From NCBI GenBank assembly GCA_963930645.1, contig OZ005653.1:112139259-112203258 (forward strand): a stretch of 64,000 nucleotides of DNA. Reading direction: 5' to 3'. The DNA comes from Salticus scenicus. Lineage: Eukaryota > Arthropoda > Arachnida > Araneae > Salticidae. The notes beneath the pieces were generated by a model. It had not been told where the DNA came from, did no database searches, and was given only the letters and a program-made list of their open reading frames with translations. How positions within the stretch are numbered: position 1 is the stretch's first letter; each line of letters starts with the position of its first letter. Shown in pieces: positions 36,608 through 48,311 of the stretch. Both the position numbers and the translations under genes were made by a program.

Positions 36608-38628
36608 GATATGAAGTGAATAACGCTTAATTATTTAACATTTATTAAAATACAGGACTGTTTATTATAGGAAAGCAACTGTCTTCACGTTGAACTCAGC
36701 TGTGACTCATTCAACTGGATATACGACTGGTAATATGCAATTTTTTCCGATGGATATCTGTTGGAAGCAGAGATTTTGATAGCAGTTTAAAAACTTATCG
36801 GAAAAGAAATTTTATTAAATTTAGTAATAATTTATCGAAGTATTTTCCAGTGCTAATTTGGTTAATATAATTATTATTTTAATGAAAAAAAAAATAAGTA
36901 CTGTAATTTGCTAAAAAAAACAAACGCTTCATAGTAAATTTATATATTTCATAGTTATTGTACACAAATTTATTTGACTGACTGCATATTCAAAATAAAT
37001 TTAGTAAATAATAAAATATACTAACAGTCAAATACATTTTAAGCCTTCTTAAGAAATGATTAACATATTTAGACTTTAATTTTAATTAAAGTAATAGCAT
37101 CGCAAATATTTTATAGTAATGCTATTATAAAGATTAAATTATTTGTTAATTCATTAGTCAATTAAATATATTACATCCGTTTAATATTATATTATATGGA
37201 ATTTATGTAGTAAAAAATCTTTTATACGCAATTTTGAGAAAATAAATTAATTTATCGTGATTTATGATAAAAATTTTGGCAGTTTTTTTGTGTACTTTTA
37301 ATATGAGTTTTTATTGTTGGATACAACACAAAAGGAAAATCTAGCGTAGTGTTCATTGCTTTTACCACAGACTATCAATCTTTTTATCTTTTGATTGATG
37401 AAGAAACTTAGGTGTTCCGCCGTGTCGACGAACAAAAGATTTACCAATGTGGAAAGCTTATAAGTGAATATTTTCGTAAAACTTTAACAATAGTTACTTT
37501 GTGTGAAGAAATTATATAATGGAGAATAAAAAATAATTTACATTTTATAGCAAAATTCTATTTTTATGAATGACATTCTATTTATATAATGGTTGTACAT
37601 GTAATTATGTTATTTTTATGTAATAAAAAACTTCTTCAGATTTTTTTATAAGTGTGTATTGGAAAATGTAAATGGAAAAATAATTTTTAATGCTAATTTG
37701 AAATATTGTTTATAGACATTTTAGGAAAATCAAGATATAATATTTAATTGAATAGAATAACGTTTAGTATTAGGAAAAAAAAAATATCTGTTTATGTATT
37801 TTTATTCATTCATTTATTAGGACAAGGAGGACTATTGGTTTCAATCCAGGTAAAAATGTCGTCGCCAGTCTTTTTAGACCAGTTTTGTGTAACACTAAAA
37901 TAAATTGGAAATATCAGTCCTATCGTTATAAATTTGGTACCAAATGAAAGATGTGATTTTTTTTTATTTTTTATTTATTTTTTTATTTTTTATTTTTTTA
38001 ATTAAGGAGAAAAAACTGTTTTTCAACGCGACATTTAGACTTTTTTCAAAATTAACTAAAGTATGAAATTTAGGTGGCAACACATTGTATTCATTTCAGA
38101 CATTTTAAAAAGCACGTGGTCCAGTTTTACGGTCCAAAAGTAAAATTAAAAAATAAATTAAATTTCAAAGTAAAAATAAAAATGAAAATTTTATAGAATG
38201 AAATTAATAGTTCTCCGTACTAAACTAAATTCTGCATTTGACAGATATGTTTTTTTTTTTTTTTTTTTCGCTGGTCTTCTACATTCATTTCTGATCTGCA
38301 GACAGATCTTCTATCATCATTTTTTATTAAATTATCATTTTGTTCAAATGACTGTATTTCATTTTGTACAACACATGACTGCATTTTTTTCCCGATTAAA
38401 AAAAGCAATTATTATAAAAAAAATAAAATTAAATAAAATTAAATTAAAAAAAAATAAATAAAAAATTCCTTTATTATGTCTTTGTTGAAAAACTGGAGAC
38501 TTGCAACTATGTATAATATAATTACTTTAGAAATACTGATATTTTTCATTAATAATAATAAGTTTATGTTGTATAATTTACGTTGCAAACTTTCAATTTT
38601 TATTTTATCAAAAAAAATAAAAAATAAA

Positions 38629-38671
<43 letters not shown>

Positions 38672-39160
38672 AAAAAAATGTGTAACGACTACACGATTTC
38701 CATTTCCAACCATTATACATATTATATGCCCTTTATGAAGATAATATGGTCAGAAGACATAAAAAAAGATTCAAGGAATTGGACATCTAGCAATTTTCCT
38801 CTAAGAAAAAAACTGATACATTTGTAAAGATATATAAAACATAATTTACGTAGCCAGTTTTAAAAGAATATCGTCAGAGCTGTTTTTTAAAGCACCAATT
38901 TCCGAGATCCAAGATTGACCTACCTAATCGGAATGACTGTTAATTTTCGTGTTATAACCCCGTAATACATACAAAAGAATATCTGAAATGGGTTTTATGT
39001 AACCAATTTAAAAAAAAAATAATAATAATAATAATATTTAAAAACCATTTTTGAAGAGTTGACTTTCACCAAAACTTGGCAAACTCAATTGTTGGCCGGA
39101 AAACAGCAATCATATATAAAAGTACATCTAAAAATGAGTGATTATGGCCAGTATGGATAT
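36608..39160. other. AT-rich stretch, no gene recognised
   Basis: T run at 38250-38268, (AAAT)n at 38632-38660. 38840-39090 has phrases of dispersed repeat Z (CGTCAGAGCTG, TTTCACCAAAACTTGGC). Short ORFs are low-complexity. Confidence 0.5.
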
Positions 39161-39234
39161 ATACAGGGTAATCAGTTTAAAAGAGTACATGTGGCAACTA
39201 TTCTAACACTGAAGTATCATTGTATGAGCCTTGT

Positions 39235-39775
39235 TTAAGCGTGGGAGACAATTTCTAACACTGTTGGACTGTTACAACTTTATTTGTGAAGAAAAACAGA
39301 AATGGGGACGCACAATGTTACGTCATCCTGTGATAATTTTATTTTTGAAAAACGTAATTTAATTTATTTTTTTTATATTATCATACCTTACGGAAAATGT
39401 TGAAAATGTTCGTTTCAATTTTGAATGCAAGCATGAACACGTCGAACCAAGTTTTTTGACATGCTTCGCAGCATCGTCGTTGTTATTGATGAGAATTCTT
39501 CAGTTATGATCAGTTTTAATTCATTGATGTTTGCAGGGCTTCTCTGGAAAGCCCTATGAAATGATAATGTAAAAATGGTAATGATAATGTAAATGTAATG
39601 TAGTAATGATAATGCAAAAAATAAATAAATAAATAAATAAATAAGTTATACTATGTTAAAAAAAAAAAAAAAAAATCACAGGATTAAATAAAATTATGTG
39701 TCTCCATTTCTGTTTTTCCTCACAAATAAAGTTGTAACAGTCCATCAGTGTTGGAAATTGTCCCCAACACTTACA
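39235..39775. mobile_element. 540-bp foldback nested in the left arm
   Basis: Arms 39241-39345 and 39671-39770 pair: GACAATTTCTAACACTG with CAGTGTTGGAAATTGTCC, GGACTGTTACAACTTTATTTG with CAAATAAAGTTGTAACAGTCC, AAAAACAGAAATGG with CCATTTCTGTTTTT. The ~325-base middle has AGGGCTTCTCTGGAAAGCCCT near 39536 (a 7-bp hairpin) and an (AAAT)n run. Its absence from the corresponding right arm (41205-41260) marks it as a later insertion. Confidence 0.75.
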
Positions 39776-39960
39776 AGGGAAGTATGAATCAGTAAAAATG
39801 CTATTGAAACCAAACCAAGCTTATATTAAAGAGCATGGTCGAAAACATAGGTACCATACAAATTTGCTGCAACAACCCCCATGGGGGCGAAATATGCCCC
39901 CTAATAGTTTTAGTTATTTCTTTAAAAACTAACAAAACACCCACCGTACGTGTGAAGGGA

Positions 39961-40020
39961 TGGTGCAGTGCTAGCGTGCTTGACTTCAGATACGGGGTTC
40001 ATGGGATCGAGTCCTGCAAG
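39961..40020 (+). promoter_or_regulatory. tRNA-like Pol III A/B-box pair, left arm
   Basis: GGTGCAGTGCTAGCG at 39962-39976 resembles an A box and GGATCGAGTCC at 40004-40014 a B box, ~30 bases apart as in tRNA genes. The flanks do not fold into a full cloverleaf. Best read as a tRNA-derived SINE head caught in, or forming, the arm. Confidence 0.45.
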
Positions 40021-41031
40021 GGCGTTTTGTAATTTTTTTTCTTGTTTTCCTTACGTTTTTAATTAATTTAAATTATTAATTTAAGAGAAAATATTTATTA
40101 CATTAAGCAGACTTTTTTTTTTTTTTTTTTGAGTATTCCAATTAATAAAATATTGAGAATAAATTTAAGAAATAAATTTTTTATTTATAAAAAAGAAAAC
40201 CATGTTTAAAGCTACAAATATAGATTCTAATTTATAACAATTATGTTTTAAAGTAGAAAAATCATGAAACCATAAGTATTTTTCACAGTTAGAACAAGAA
40301 ATATAAAAAGATTGATCACAATTATTTGAATTTCAATTTTGTTCACCGTCAATTATTGTTCATCACGAACATTTTGTCAAATATTTGGCTTTTCGTCGAG
40401 ATTACTTGATTTGTAAAATTCATATTTACCCAGATTTTGAATTTTTTTTAGATGTAAATTAATTATAAATTAGTAAAATCATTTTAAGAAAATTTGTCAT
40501 TGTATTCAATATTATTGTCAGTTTTTCGACACCAAGAAATTTGACAATAAGAAATTTGACAATTTAATGAAATATTTGAAATAAAAGTTAAATGCGACGT
40601 GGAATACTTAAGCAACAGCTGTTCATCATTCAGGATTTTTCATGCAAAAAATTGCCTGAATAAATAATACGATTGAGAGCAGACGATTAACTCTTGCTAT
40701 TAATGTCGTCGTTAAAAAATAGTAATTAATAATTTATATAAAAAAATCATTAACAAAATTTTATCTCAATGTAATCATTAACAAAATCTTACCTAAATAT
40801 AATATAAAAGTATTTCCCGTTAAATAATTAATTTCTTGAAATTTAATAAATAAATAAGTAAATTGGTAAAACATAAAAATTAATAAATTGTCCGCGTTGA
40901 AAAAAAAAAAAAAAAAAAAACTTGTTTTAATATAATTAATATTTTCTCTTAAAATAATGATTTAATGTAATTAAAAAAGTCAAAAATAAATGTTTCAGTT
41001 GAAATAAAAAAATAAAATACAAAACGCCCTT

Positions 41032-41095
41032 GCGGGGACTCGATCCCACGACCTCTGTATTCGAAGTCAAGCCCGCTAGCACTGCACCATCCGTT
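41032..41095 (-). promoter_or_regulatory. tRNA-like Pol III A/B-box pair, right arm
   Basis: The reverse complement gives GGTGCAGTGCTAGCG (A box), CTTGACTTCGAATAC, then GGATCGAGTCCC (B box). It is the mirror of the left-arm copy and slightly closer to a tRNA. The two face each other across the element centre. Confidence 0.45.
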
Positions 41096-41308
41096 CACAC
41101 TACGCAGCGCATTTTGTTGGCTTTTATAGAAATAACTAAAACTAATAGAGGGCATATCTCAACCCCATGGGAGTTGTTGCAGCAAATTTGTACGGTATCC
41201 AATGTTTTCGACTATGCTCTAGAACGACTGCCAGATCCGTCAGATTTAAGATTAATAAGAAAAACCAACGGGTACTCTTTTAAATTGATCGCCCTGTATA
41301 TGCCTACA

Positions 41309-41309
<1 letters not shown>

Positions 41310-41374
<65 letters not shown>
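41310..41374. repeat. (CA)n(TA)n compound microsatellite
   Basis: About 35 bases of CA followed by about 30 of TA, just right of the foldback element. Confidence 0.95.
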
Positions 41375-41377
<3 letters not shown>

Positions 41378-41790
41378 CGCAGATGTTGCGCGAATTTCTT
41401 GGAATGATTTTATTCATCATTCTATATGCAAAATTCTGCATGTTCTGTTATTTATAGTATGTGCCCTTGTTTTGCAATTTATAATTACTTATTTAATTAC
41501 GTTTACTAATACTTGATTTGTCATGCTGCATTTTGCAAAACTTTCATGTATTGTAAGTTCTAAAGAAGTATCTTCATGTTGATTTGAATTTCCTTTTCTT
41601 GCATTGTTTTTAAAACATTTAGCATTTCAATATTATATATTAATTGCTTTATCAGTTTACTTTATTTTGGTTTTAGTTTTATATATATATATATATATAT
41701 ATCATCTATTTTTTTTTCCCAAGTTCTTTATGTGATACTCGGTTACATCTGCTGCAATGTGTGAAAAGGTTTTCAATATATATACAGCCG
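41375..41790. other. AT-rich stretch, nothing recognised
   Basis: (TA)n at 41681-41702. No gene. Confidence 0.6.
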
Positions 41791-41794
41791 TTTT

Positions 41795-42255
41795 TAAGGA
41801 AACGCACTTGCGAAACCACAAACTGATCAACTTATACAGGGCGCCAATCAATTTTCTTGATTTTATTTAATAATACATACGAAAGGACAGCGAAAAGATT
41901 GTTTATACAGCAAATTTGTAGAAAATCGTTAGAGCCGTTTTTGAGTTAAGGGCTTAAGGTCCAACTTTCGTTTTTCCAATTTTCACCAAAAATTGGAAAA
42001 TTCATTTGCACACAAAACCTCTCTTAATTCTGAAATTCTGTCGGTCTATCTTTATTATGTTTGGAGATATAATAGACAGAAGATTCCTCACACTTATACA
42101 TGCATACACACATACTGACCTTGTGACAAAAACCGCTTTTTTGGACTCAGAAAACCTTCAAACATGAAAATCAGATGAAAATTCGATTTTGAATTTTTTG
42201 ACCGAATACAAAACTTCCAGTACCTACGGTAGTTGGGTGATGGATGTAAAATTTC
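41795..42255 (+). repeat. Dispersed repeat Z, longest copy
   Basis: Landmarks: TTATACAGGGCGCCAATCAATTTTCTTG, AAATCGTTAGAGCCGTTTTTGAG, CCAATTTTCACCAAAAATTGG, TCTTTATTATGTTTGGAGATATAATAGA, CTTGTGACAAAAACCGC and TTTTTGACCGAATACAAAACTTCC. The matches to 18485-18650 (inverted) and 46760-47000 show that it is dispersed. No coding or terminal structure is seen. Confidence 0.6.
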
Positions 42256-42268
42256 ATATTACTTTTTG

Positions 42269-42305
<37 letters not shown>

Positions 42306-43619
42306 ATTAAAACATAAATAAATGGTTAATTTTATTAAAATTCAGAATAATATACGATATTTTTTTAATTTATAAAAGATTAATAATAGAGTTACAACTG
42401 ATTGCGACAAATAACAGAATTTAATAAAAATGTTAATTTCTATTTCCAACAAGATTAAATATTTGCATTCATGTAATATATAAATTTGGAAGACTAAGAA
42501 AGTCCTATTAAACCCACAACTTTAAATTCATTAGTGTAATGAATGCACTCACTAAAATGAATTATTTTGTTACACAATATTAAATGTTAAATTTTAATTT
42601 TAGCCTGGGGAAATTTAATTTCACTTTTAATTAAATAGAAGTGATGTGATTTCTCTGAGGATCCATTTCCATAATTACATATAAAAAATTTTAATTTTGT
42701 CTGTTTACTGTAAAATAATTAAGATTAAGAGGAGCTGCGAGAATATAAATGAAAATTTATAATTGCGTTGCGGTAATTTCTTAAAAATATTTATTAAGAA
42801 AATGAATTAAGATAGTTGCAAATAAACTGTATTACATTAATTTGACGTTTTCGGATTTAATAAGAAATTTTGTTTTAATTTTGCTTTATTTTTTAAAGAT
42901 TGTAAGTAAAATGAAATGATATTGTTTTAAGTTATTTTTTGAAGAATATTTAAATATATAATATAAAATGTTCAAAGTAATATCGAAAGTAATATTTGTG
43001 TATTTATAGAATGTGTTGAAATGAAATGAAAATTATTTTCACATACTCTATGAAGTAAATTTAAATGGGGAAAATGTCACTGTACGAAGAGCATGCAACA
43101 TTTAGACGCTATACAGGGTTATATACAAAATCATTTAATGCTTTCTCTTTATATATAAAGTTAGAAAGATGATTTTTTGAGAGTTTCTACTGCATAGTTA
43201 AAAATAATTTATTTTTTCTATGCTTCCTAGTATTACACAATATATGCTAAAATGCCAATTAGGATGTTAAAGCTTAACAAAATCAAATTGTTATACGGCT
43301 TTTTCTTAAAATAAGGAAAATAAATAAATAAATTTTCTGGAGTTTTTTCTTTTTTTTCTTTTTTTTTTTTTTACTTATTAAAAAGATACATTTTTTAAGG
43401 TTTCTTCACGGACACAAGTTACATTGAAATTTAATCGATGCAGCGTGTACGTATATATGGAAAATGGGAATAACGTATCCAATCCGCAAGATTACTCATT
43501 CTTTTTTCATCTTCTTTCGTGCTTTTCTTGAACTTTTACCCTCCCCCCTGCCCCCAATTTTTGTTTATACTTGCAAAACTGTGTTGGTAAACAAGAGAAT
43601 GTATGCGGAGGATAGCAAA
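42256..43619. other. AT-rich stretch, no gene recognised
   Basis: Long A run at 42271-42301, T run near 43358-43371. CTATACAGGGTTATATAC near 43109 resembles the outer end of the 39161 foldback. A short pyrimidine-rich stretch lies at 43540-43556. Confidence 0.5.
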
Positions 43620-44263
43620 TCTTATATATATTATAAATGTGAATGTCCGTTTATTTGACTGAGTTTCACGCTAAAACTGCTCGATGGATTTCGATAAAAT
43701 TTGTTATGGAGATAGCTTATACCCTAACATAAAAAGTTGGCTACCTTTTATTCCGAAAAAAAATTTTTTTTTGCGATTTTTATGCATAAAATAGCAATTT
43801 TGTAAGCTAATAATAGCAAAAAATTAGCCATTTAAATTTATCCATAATTTAATTGTTGCCAAAAAAAAAAAAAAAAAAACGAATTTATTTATTTTTTTCA
43901 ACAGGAAAATAAATACATTTATCTAAACGTGAACGATAAAAAATTATAAAAAAAAAATTATGCATCTCACAAAAACTGACGTCATTTCTAATTAAAAATT
44001 TCTTTTACACATTGATAAAGTGCTAATACGCAAGCGAAGTGATGCCGTCACTGGCCGTTCATGGATGCAAGAAAAATATTTCCTATGTTAAACGTCCATT
44101 GGATTTTTTTGTAAAATATTATTAAAAATCGAAGAAAATTATTTCCCGATTTTAATCCCCATATTTAGGTATAGGTATGTATTAATTATCATGTCCATGC
44201 GTTAGATTAAGTTATTTTTGTTGTAAAATTGACAAAATTTAAATTTTTAATTTCAAAACTCTA
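43620..44263 (+). mobile_element. Helitron 5' part, related to 3705-5928
   Basis: A|TC at 43620 is followed by TTATATATATTATAAATGTGAA and CACGCTAAAACTGCTCGATGG, a common Helitron leader. From ~43840 it parallels 3890-4735: AATTGTTGCC, AAATACATTTAnnnAAACGTGAACG, TTATGCATCTCAC, TGACGTCAT, CGCAAGCGAAGTG, TTTCCCGATTTTAATCC. It stops matching at ~44263 and no 3' terminus is found. Confidence 0.6.
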
Positions 44264-44389
44264 GGGAAAAAAAGAAAAAAAATGGCAAATTTCCATATTC
44301 GATTGAAAACACAAACATTTCATTTCAAAAGATGATATTTACACAATAAATATCCAACTAATATACTAATTAAAAGGAAAATGATAAAT

Positions 44390-44782
44390 ATTCTATCATA
44401 ATTTGAAGTAAAATTTGTTTTCAAATGTCTAAATAAAGTATCTGATATAAGATACTAATATGTTGCAGCGGAATTTGATATCGGTCATCCTTAGCAGAAA
44501 AAAAAAAATATCGCCAAATTATTTGGCGAACATAATTTAATTCCTTTCAAAAATCATGGTTATTTTAACAACTTATATTAAGAGAGTAATGAATAATATG
44601 AAACAATATTTCGTACAATGCATATTACGAAAATATACATCTGGCATGCATATTTTCGTATTACGTTTTTGATCACCAAATGCAATAAGTGCCAAGAACG
44701 ACAGAGTTTTGAAATTCAAAATTAAAATTTTGTCAATTTGACAGCAAAATAACTCAATCTAACACATGCACATGATAACTAA
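44390..44782 (-). mobile_element. Inverted copy of Helitron interior
   Basis: The reverse complement of this stretch matches 4650-5120: GTTAGATTGAGTTATTTTGCTGTC, CAAATTGACAAAATTTTAA, TCGCCAAnTAATTTGGCGA, CTGCAACATATTAGTATC. With 43620-44263 it makes an inverted repeat: 44170-44263 pairs with 44700-44785. It ends exactly where the next Helitron leader starts. Confidence 0.6.
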
Positions 44783-45278
44783 TCTATACTAATATTATAA
44801 ATGCGAAAGTTTGGATGGATATTTGTTACTCAATCACGCCACAACGGCTAAACGGATCTGGATGAAATTTTGTACAGAGATAGATAATAGTCTGGAATAA
44901 GACATAGGCTACTATTTATAGCGAAAAAAATGTAAATTTTTAATTAATATATAATATAGATATTTCTTCTATAATAAAACTTTAAAATAATTTATTTTAA
45001 TTTTTAATTGTTGCCAAAGAATATTTCACGCGAATAATAAAAAAAAAAAAATAATAAATATTAAATTTGCTTAGGCACATGACAACATAACGTTATTATC
45101 AAAATTAAATAATAAGAAAATGAAAGCTAATTCAGATCTGTATTAAAGAGCTTTATTAGTTGATAATCCTGGGTATATTTTTAATTTTAATACTGAAGTA
45201 GATAGGACATTTTACGCCAAGGACTCAATTTTTGTGACAGCAACCTTAAGCCAAGTAGTCCATAAAAATATAAACAAA
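44783..45278 (+). mobile_element. Helitron 5' fragment
   Basis: A|TCTATACTAATATTATAAATGCGAAAGT at 44783 is a very typical arthropod Helitron start (key part TATTATAAATGCGAAAG), followed by CACGCCACAACGGCTAAACGG and ATGAAATTTTGTACAGAGATAG. No CTRR hairpin is found before the next element at 45279, so it is truncated or interrupted. Confidence 0.65.
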
Positions 45279-46338
45279 TCTGTACATATAAAAGAGTAAA
45301 CTCACTGATTCACTGACTCAACACTGCCATGACGATTCTGTGGGAAAGAGGGTCACAAATTTTAGTGACCAGGTTGGTTTTCGGAGCCTGACCCCCAACT
45401 AAGACGGAACTTTGCAAAATACCCCCCCTGTCCCCCTTAGGGGGCAGAAGGCTTAATTCGGCTCCAAATTACTTAACGGTGAAGAAATTGCATATGGAAA
45501 GATCAGACTTGAGTACAAAAAAATTATTTTCTGCGATTTTGGAATTTTGGATTTTTAAGGGGGGAGGGAAGGGAAAAGGTTTTAGAAGAAGGGTACTCAA
45601 CACACGAGGAAATCGAACTGAACACACACTACAAAGGGATTTTATGAAATTCCACCATACCGCCCTTTGGAGAATGGGGGGAAAAACATGTATTCATGCG
45701 TAACGCTGCACTAAATTACCTAAGGTTGGAAATTTTTTATGTAAGGGACGATTATATATATCTAACTCATAGTATGAAGAGATTTTGCGAAATTCCCTCC
45801 TCCTTCCCTCCTTTAAGAACGGGGGGAGAGCTTAAAAAAAAAGTTTTAAAGCATAGCTCAGCTTTAAATAATTTCAGGATCTCAATTTTTTGATGTGTCG
45901 GTTAGGTATGTGTATGCAACATGTAATATAAAGTAATTTTGGAAATTTACCCCCCCCCCCTCCTCTTGGGGCGAGCGGGGCAAAAACCACATTTTGAAGC
46001 TTAAATCCGTCCAAATTACCTAAGAATGGCGAATTTTGGTGTGTGGGTGTTAATTAAGTATGCGAAATATGCACTTTGATAAGATTTTGTAAAACTTTCA
46101 ACTGTAACCGCGAGGGAGGGGGAGTAAAAAGCAGGTAAGGGACTGCCGAAGGCATTGGGGCTCCAGACTCGACTGTGACGAGCGGGAATACCGCGACAGA
46201 AAGTAGCAGGAACTTAAAATTAGATTTTGACGGATTTTAATGATTTTTTTTTTAAAGATATTTTATTATTATTAATGATATGCTGTTTTGGGGATTCATT
46301 TCAATATGATGACCAGCAAAGCGGGCAAAGCCTGCTAG
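45279..46338 (+). mobile_element. Complete non-autonomous Helitron, 1060 bp
   Basis: The 5' end is A|TCTGTACATATAAAAGAG followed by TAAACTCACTGATTCACTG. The 3' end is a hairpin GCGGGC-AAA-GCCTGC (46321-46335) running into CTAG (46335-46338) and T at 46339. Flanking A and T fit insertion between the two. Interior: four loosely repeated blocks with AAATTACnTAA (near 45467, 45712, 45865 and 46013) and C- or G-rich tracts. No long ORF, so it depends on another element. Bases 45279-45460 match 1480-1660 in reverse complement. Confidence 0.8.
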
Positions 46339-46501
46339 TCTATCCATATTCTTTGAAGAACTCACCGCAGGATAACCTGAAGAAATAACTGTGAAATAAG
46401 TCCAAAATGAAGAAAAGCAAATAAAAAAAGACGCATAATAATAAATAGATAATGAAATTAAATAAAAGGAAGAAAACCTGTCAAAGTAAGGCCATCGAAG
46501 A

Positions 46502-46641
46502 ACGGATAGGGATAGTGTCCTAGTCTCTGGTACCACTTACATGGCTATATGAATAGAATAGCCGCAAAAGCTTTCCTGTAGATACGGATAGGGATAGTGC
46601 CCCAGTCTCTGGTACCACTTACACGGCTATTTGACTAGAAT
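46502..46641. repeat. 82-bp direct duplication
   Basis: ACGGATAGGGATAGTG, CAGTCTCTGGTACCACTTACA and GGCTAT occur at 46502-46553 and again at 46584-46635. Non-coding. Confidence 0.85.
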
Positions 46642-47641
46642 AAAACGCCTGAAAGTTTGTTGTTCTAAGAGAAATATACTTATGTTTTAAATACACACAG
46701 AAGAGATTTTAATGAGAAAATTTAAATAAAATCAGCTGATCCATCTTTGTACCAATTTCAGGTATCTAAAATCAACTTACCTATTCAGGTCGCCTATTTA
46801 ATTTCCCTCTATTTACATATGCGATAGGATATGTGATATATACGATGAGGTATATTAAAAGATGTTTATGCAGAAAATTTGAAGAAAATTGCTTGAGCCC
46901 CGTTCTTGAGATACTGGCTTTTAGTGAAAATTCTGATTTTCACCAAAACTTTGTAATCTCATCTGTTCATTGCAATCCATACGACAGAATATATAAATGT
47001 AAGTCATTAAGCTTAACTTGTAACATTAATGACGAGCTTGAAGAAAATCCGTAAGGTAATTTTAAGGCGCTATCAGACGAAGTTCCGTATAAACGGAATT
47101 AGCACATAGTATCTAATAAATAGGTTTTTCATGCGTTAAACCGGTAAAAAGCTATCGTTTGATGCTTTTGCCGCACGTATATTCTTCAATCACGCATTTT
47201 CGACAGTTAAAATTACATACGCTAGTCTTTAGAATGAAGTCCTCCAATAAGAGAATCGCGATTCCAGAGTGTCACCTATCCTCCTTCCTTTCAAACCTCC
47301 GAAAGGGGAATTTTCGCCAAATGTTACTCTCGTTGTTTACATTTGTGGATTTCGTTTATGCTGAAAAATGACCCTTGACTGAGCACAAGAAAGTTGTTCG
47401 GTAGGTTTGAGATTCAATAGATTATACTTCAGAATATATCATCTTTCGTGTGATAGCAGCTTTAATGAAATAAATCTGTCTTGCAAAGAATAGTAAACTG
47501 TAACTAAACTGGTATTTTTTATCATCTAGCCAGAACGATTTATGTGTGTGTGTACAAATGAAATATGCAGAATTTCTGACTGTTGTAAGCCCCCTCCTCT
47601 AATATATATGTATATATATATGTGTGTGTGTGTGTGTGGGA
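46642..47641. other. Mixed repeat stretch, no gene recognised
   Basis: 46760-47000 is a diverged copy of repeat Z (TTGCTTGAGCCCCGTTCTTGAGATACTGGC, TTTTCACCAAAACTTTG). 47060-47400 is higher complexity (GAAGTTCCGTATAAACGG, CCTCCGAAAGGGG) with a 70-codon ORF of no recognised family. (TG)n at 47621-47638 touches the LTR edge. Confidence 0.5.
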
Positions 47642-48192
47642 TGGCCTACTTGTGTGTGCTTTAAAACAGAAAACTAATAATTCACTTAATTATTAATCAT
47701 TTAAAATTCAATAGAAAATTAAAGTACTTTATACAAATATTTACAAGATTATAGTTTAAATTAGTATTGAACGGCCAACTGGAATAGTCATATCTAAATA
47801 ATCAAAGTTCTCAGTTTTTATCAAAAAAGGATTACACAATTCACTTCTAATTTCAATTAAAAATACGCAGCCTAGTACAGATCATTATTTCAGCGGACTT
47901 TCGTCATCCATAGAACAAAATCTATGCGTCCACACGTCTTAAAAGTCAAATGTCTACTACTTCTTTCCCGGCAAGAGCTCTCCGCTCCCATCGATGGAAA
48001 TGTGTGTTCCGGAAAGGGCGTCTGTCTCACGTCATAGATACGTTCTTCCTCTAAGATTCCGCGCTCTCCATCAGCAGCAAAGGGAAACTCGGCAGTTTTG
48101 GAATCAGCGGTTGCAGGAAGCAAGGGCCGATACTATATCCCTATACTATAGTCTCGGCCATCCTGCGTCGATTGGTCCTCCAGGGGGCCACA
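47642..48192 (-). repeat. Downstream (3') LTR
   Basis: On the minus strand it begins TGTGGCCCCCTGG (48192) and ends AGTAGGCCA (47642), giving TG..CA ends. It matches 51451-51944 over ~490 bases with ~18 substitutions and one A-run length change. The first ~55 bases on the minus strand have no partner in the other copy. The start is therefore inferred. Confidence 0.8.
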
Positions 48193-48311
48193 CTGAAAAA
48201 TACAAAAAGAAAAAACAAAGACAAAATCAACAAAAAATAATAACAAACTTATTTACAGTACATTTTCAAATTTGATATTTCTTCTTCTTCTTTTATTTAT
48301 TTTTTTTTTAA

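Larger units (their letters stand above)
39161..41300. mobile_element. 2.1-kb foldback element with tRNA-like arms
   Basis: Outer ends ATACAGGGTAATCAGTTTAAAAGAGTAC (39161, key part ACAGGGTAATCA) and its partner GATCGCCCTGTAT (ending 41300) are inverted. Long inner arms 39834-40060 and about 41010-41230 pair closely: CATACAAATTTGCTGCAACAAC, CCCATGGGG, TTTTAGTTATTTCT, GGTGCAGTGCTAGCG, GATCGAGTCC. The left arm is interrupted by another foldback at 39235-39775. The middle (40130-40890) is AT-rich with no transposase. It is non-autonomous, superfamily unknown. The spurious ORFs at 40949 and 41030 come from the arms. Confidence 0.75.

Noticed and set aside
40949..41377. ORFs with GWCSASGLDF and PTTSVFEVKPASTAPSVH
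   Set aside because: Antiparallel readings of the tRNA-like arm of the foldback element and the adjoining CA repeat.
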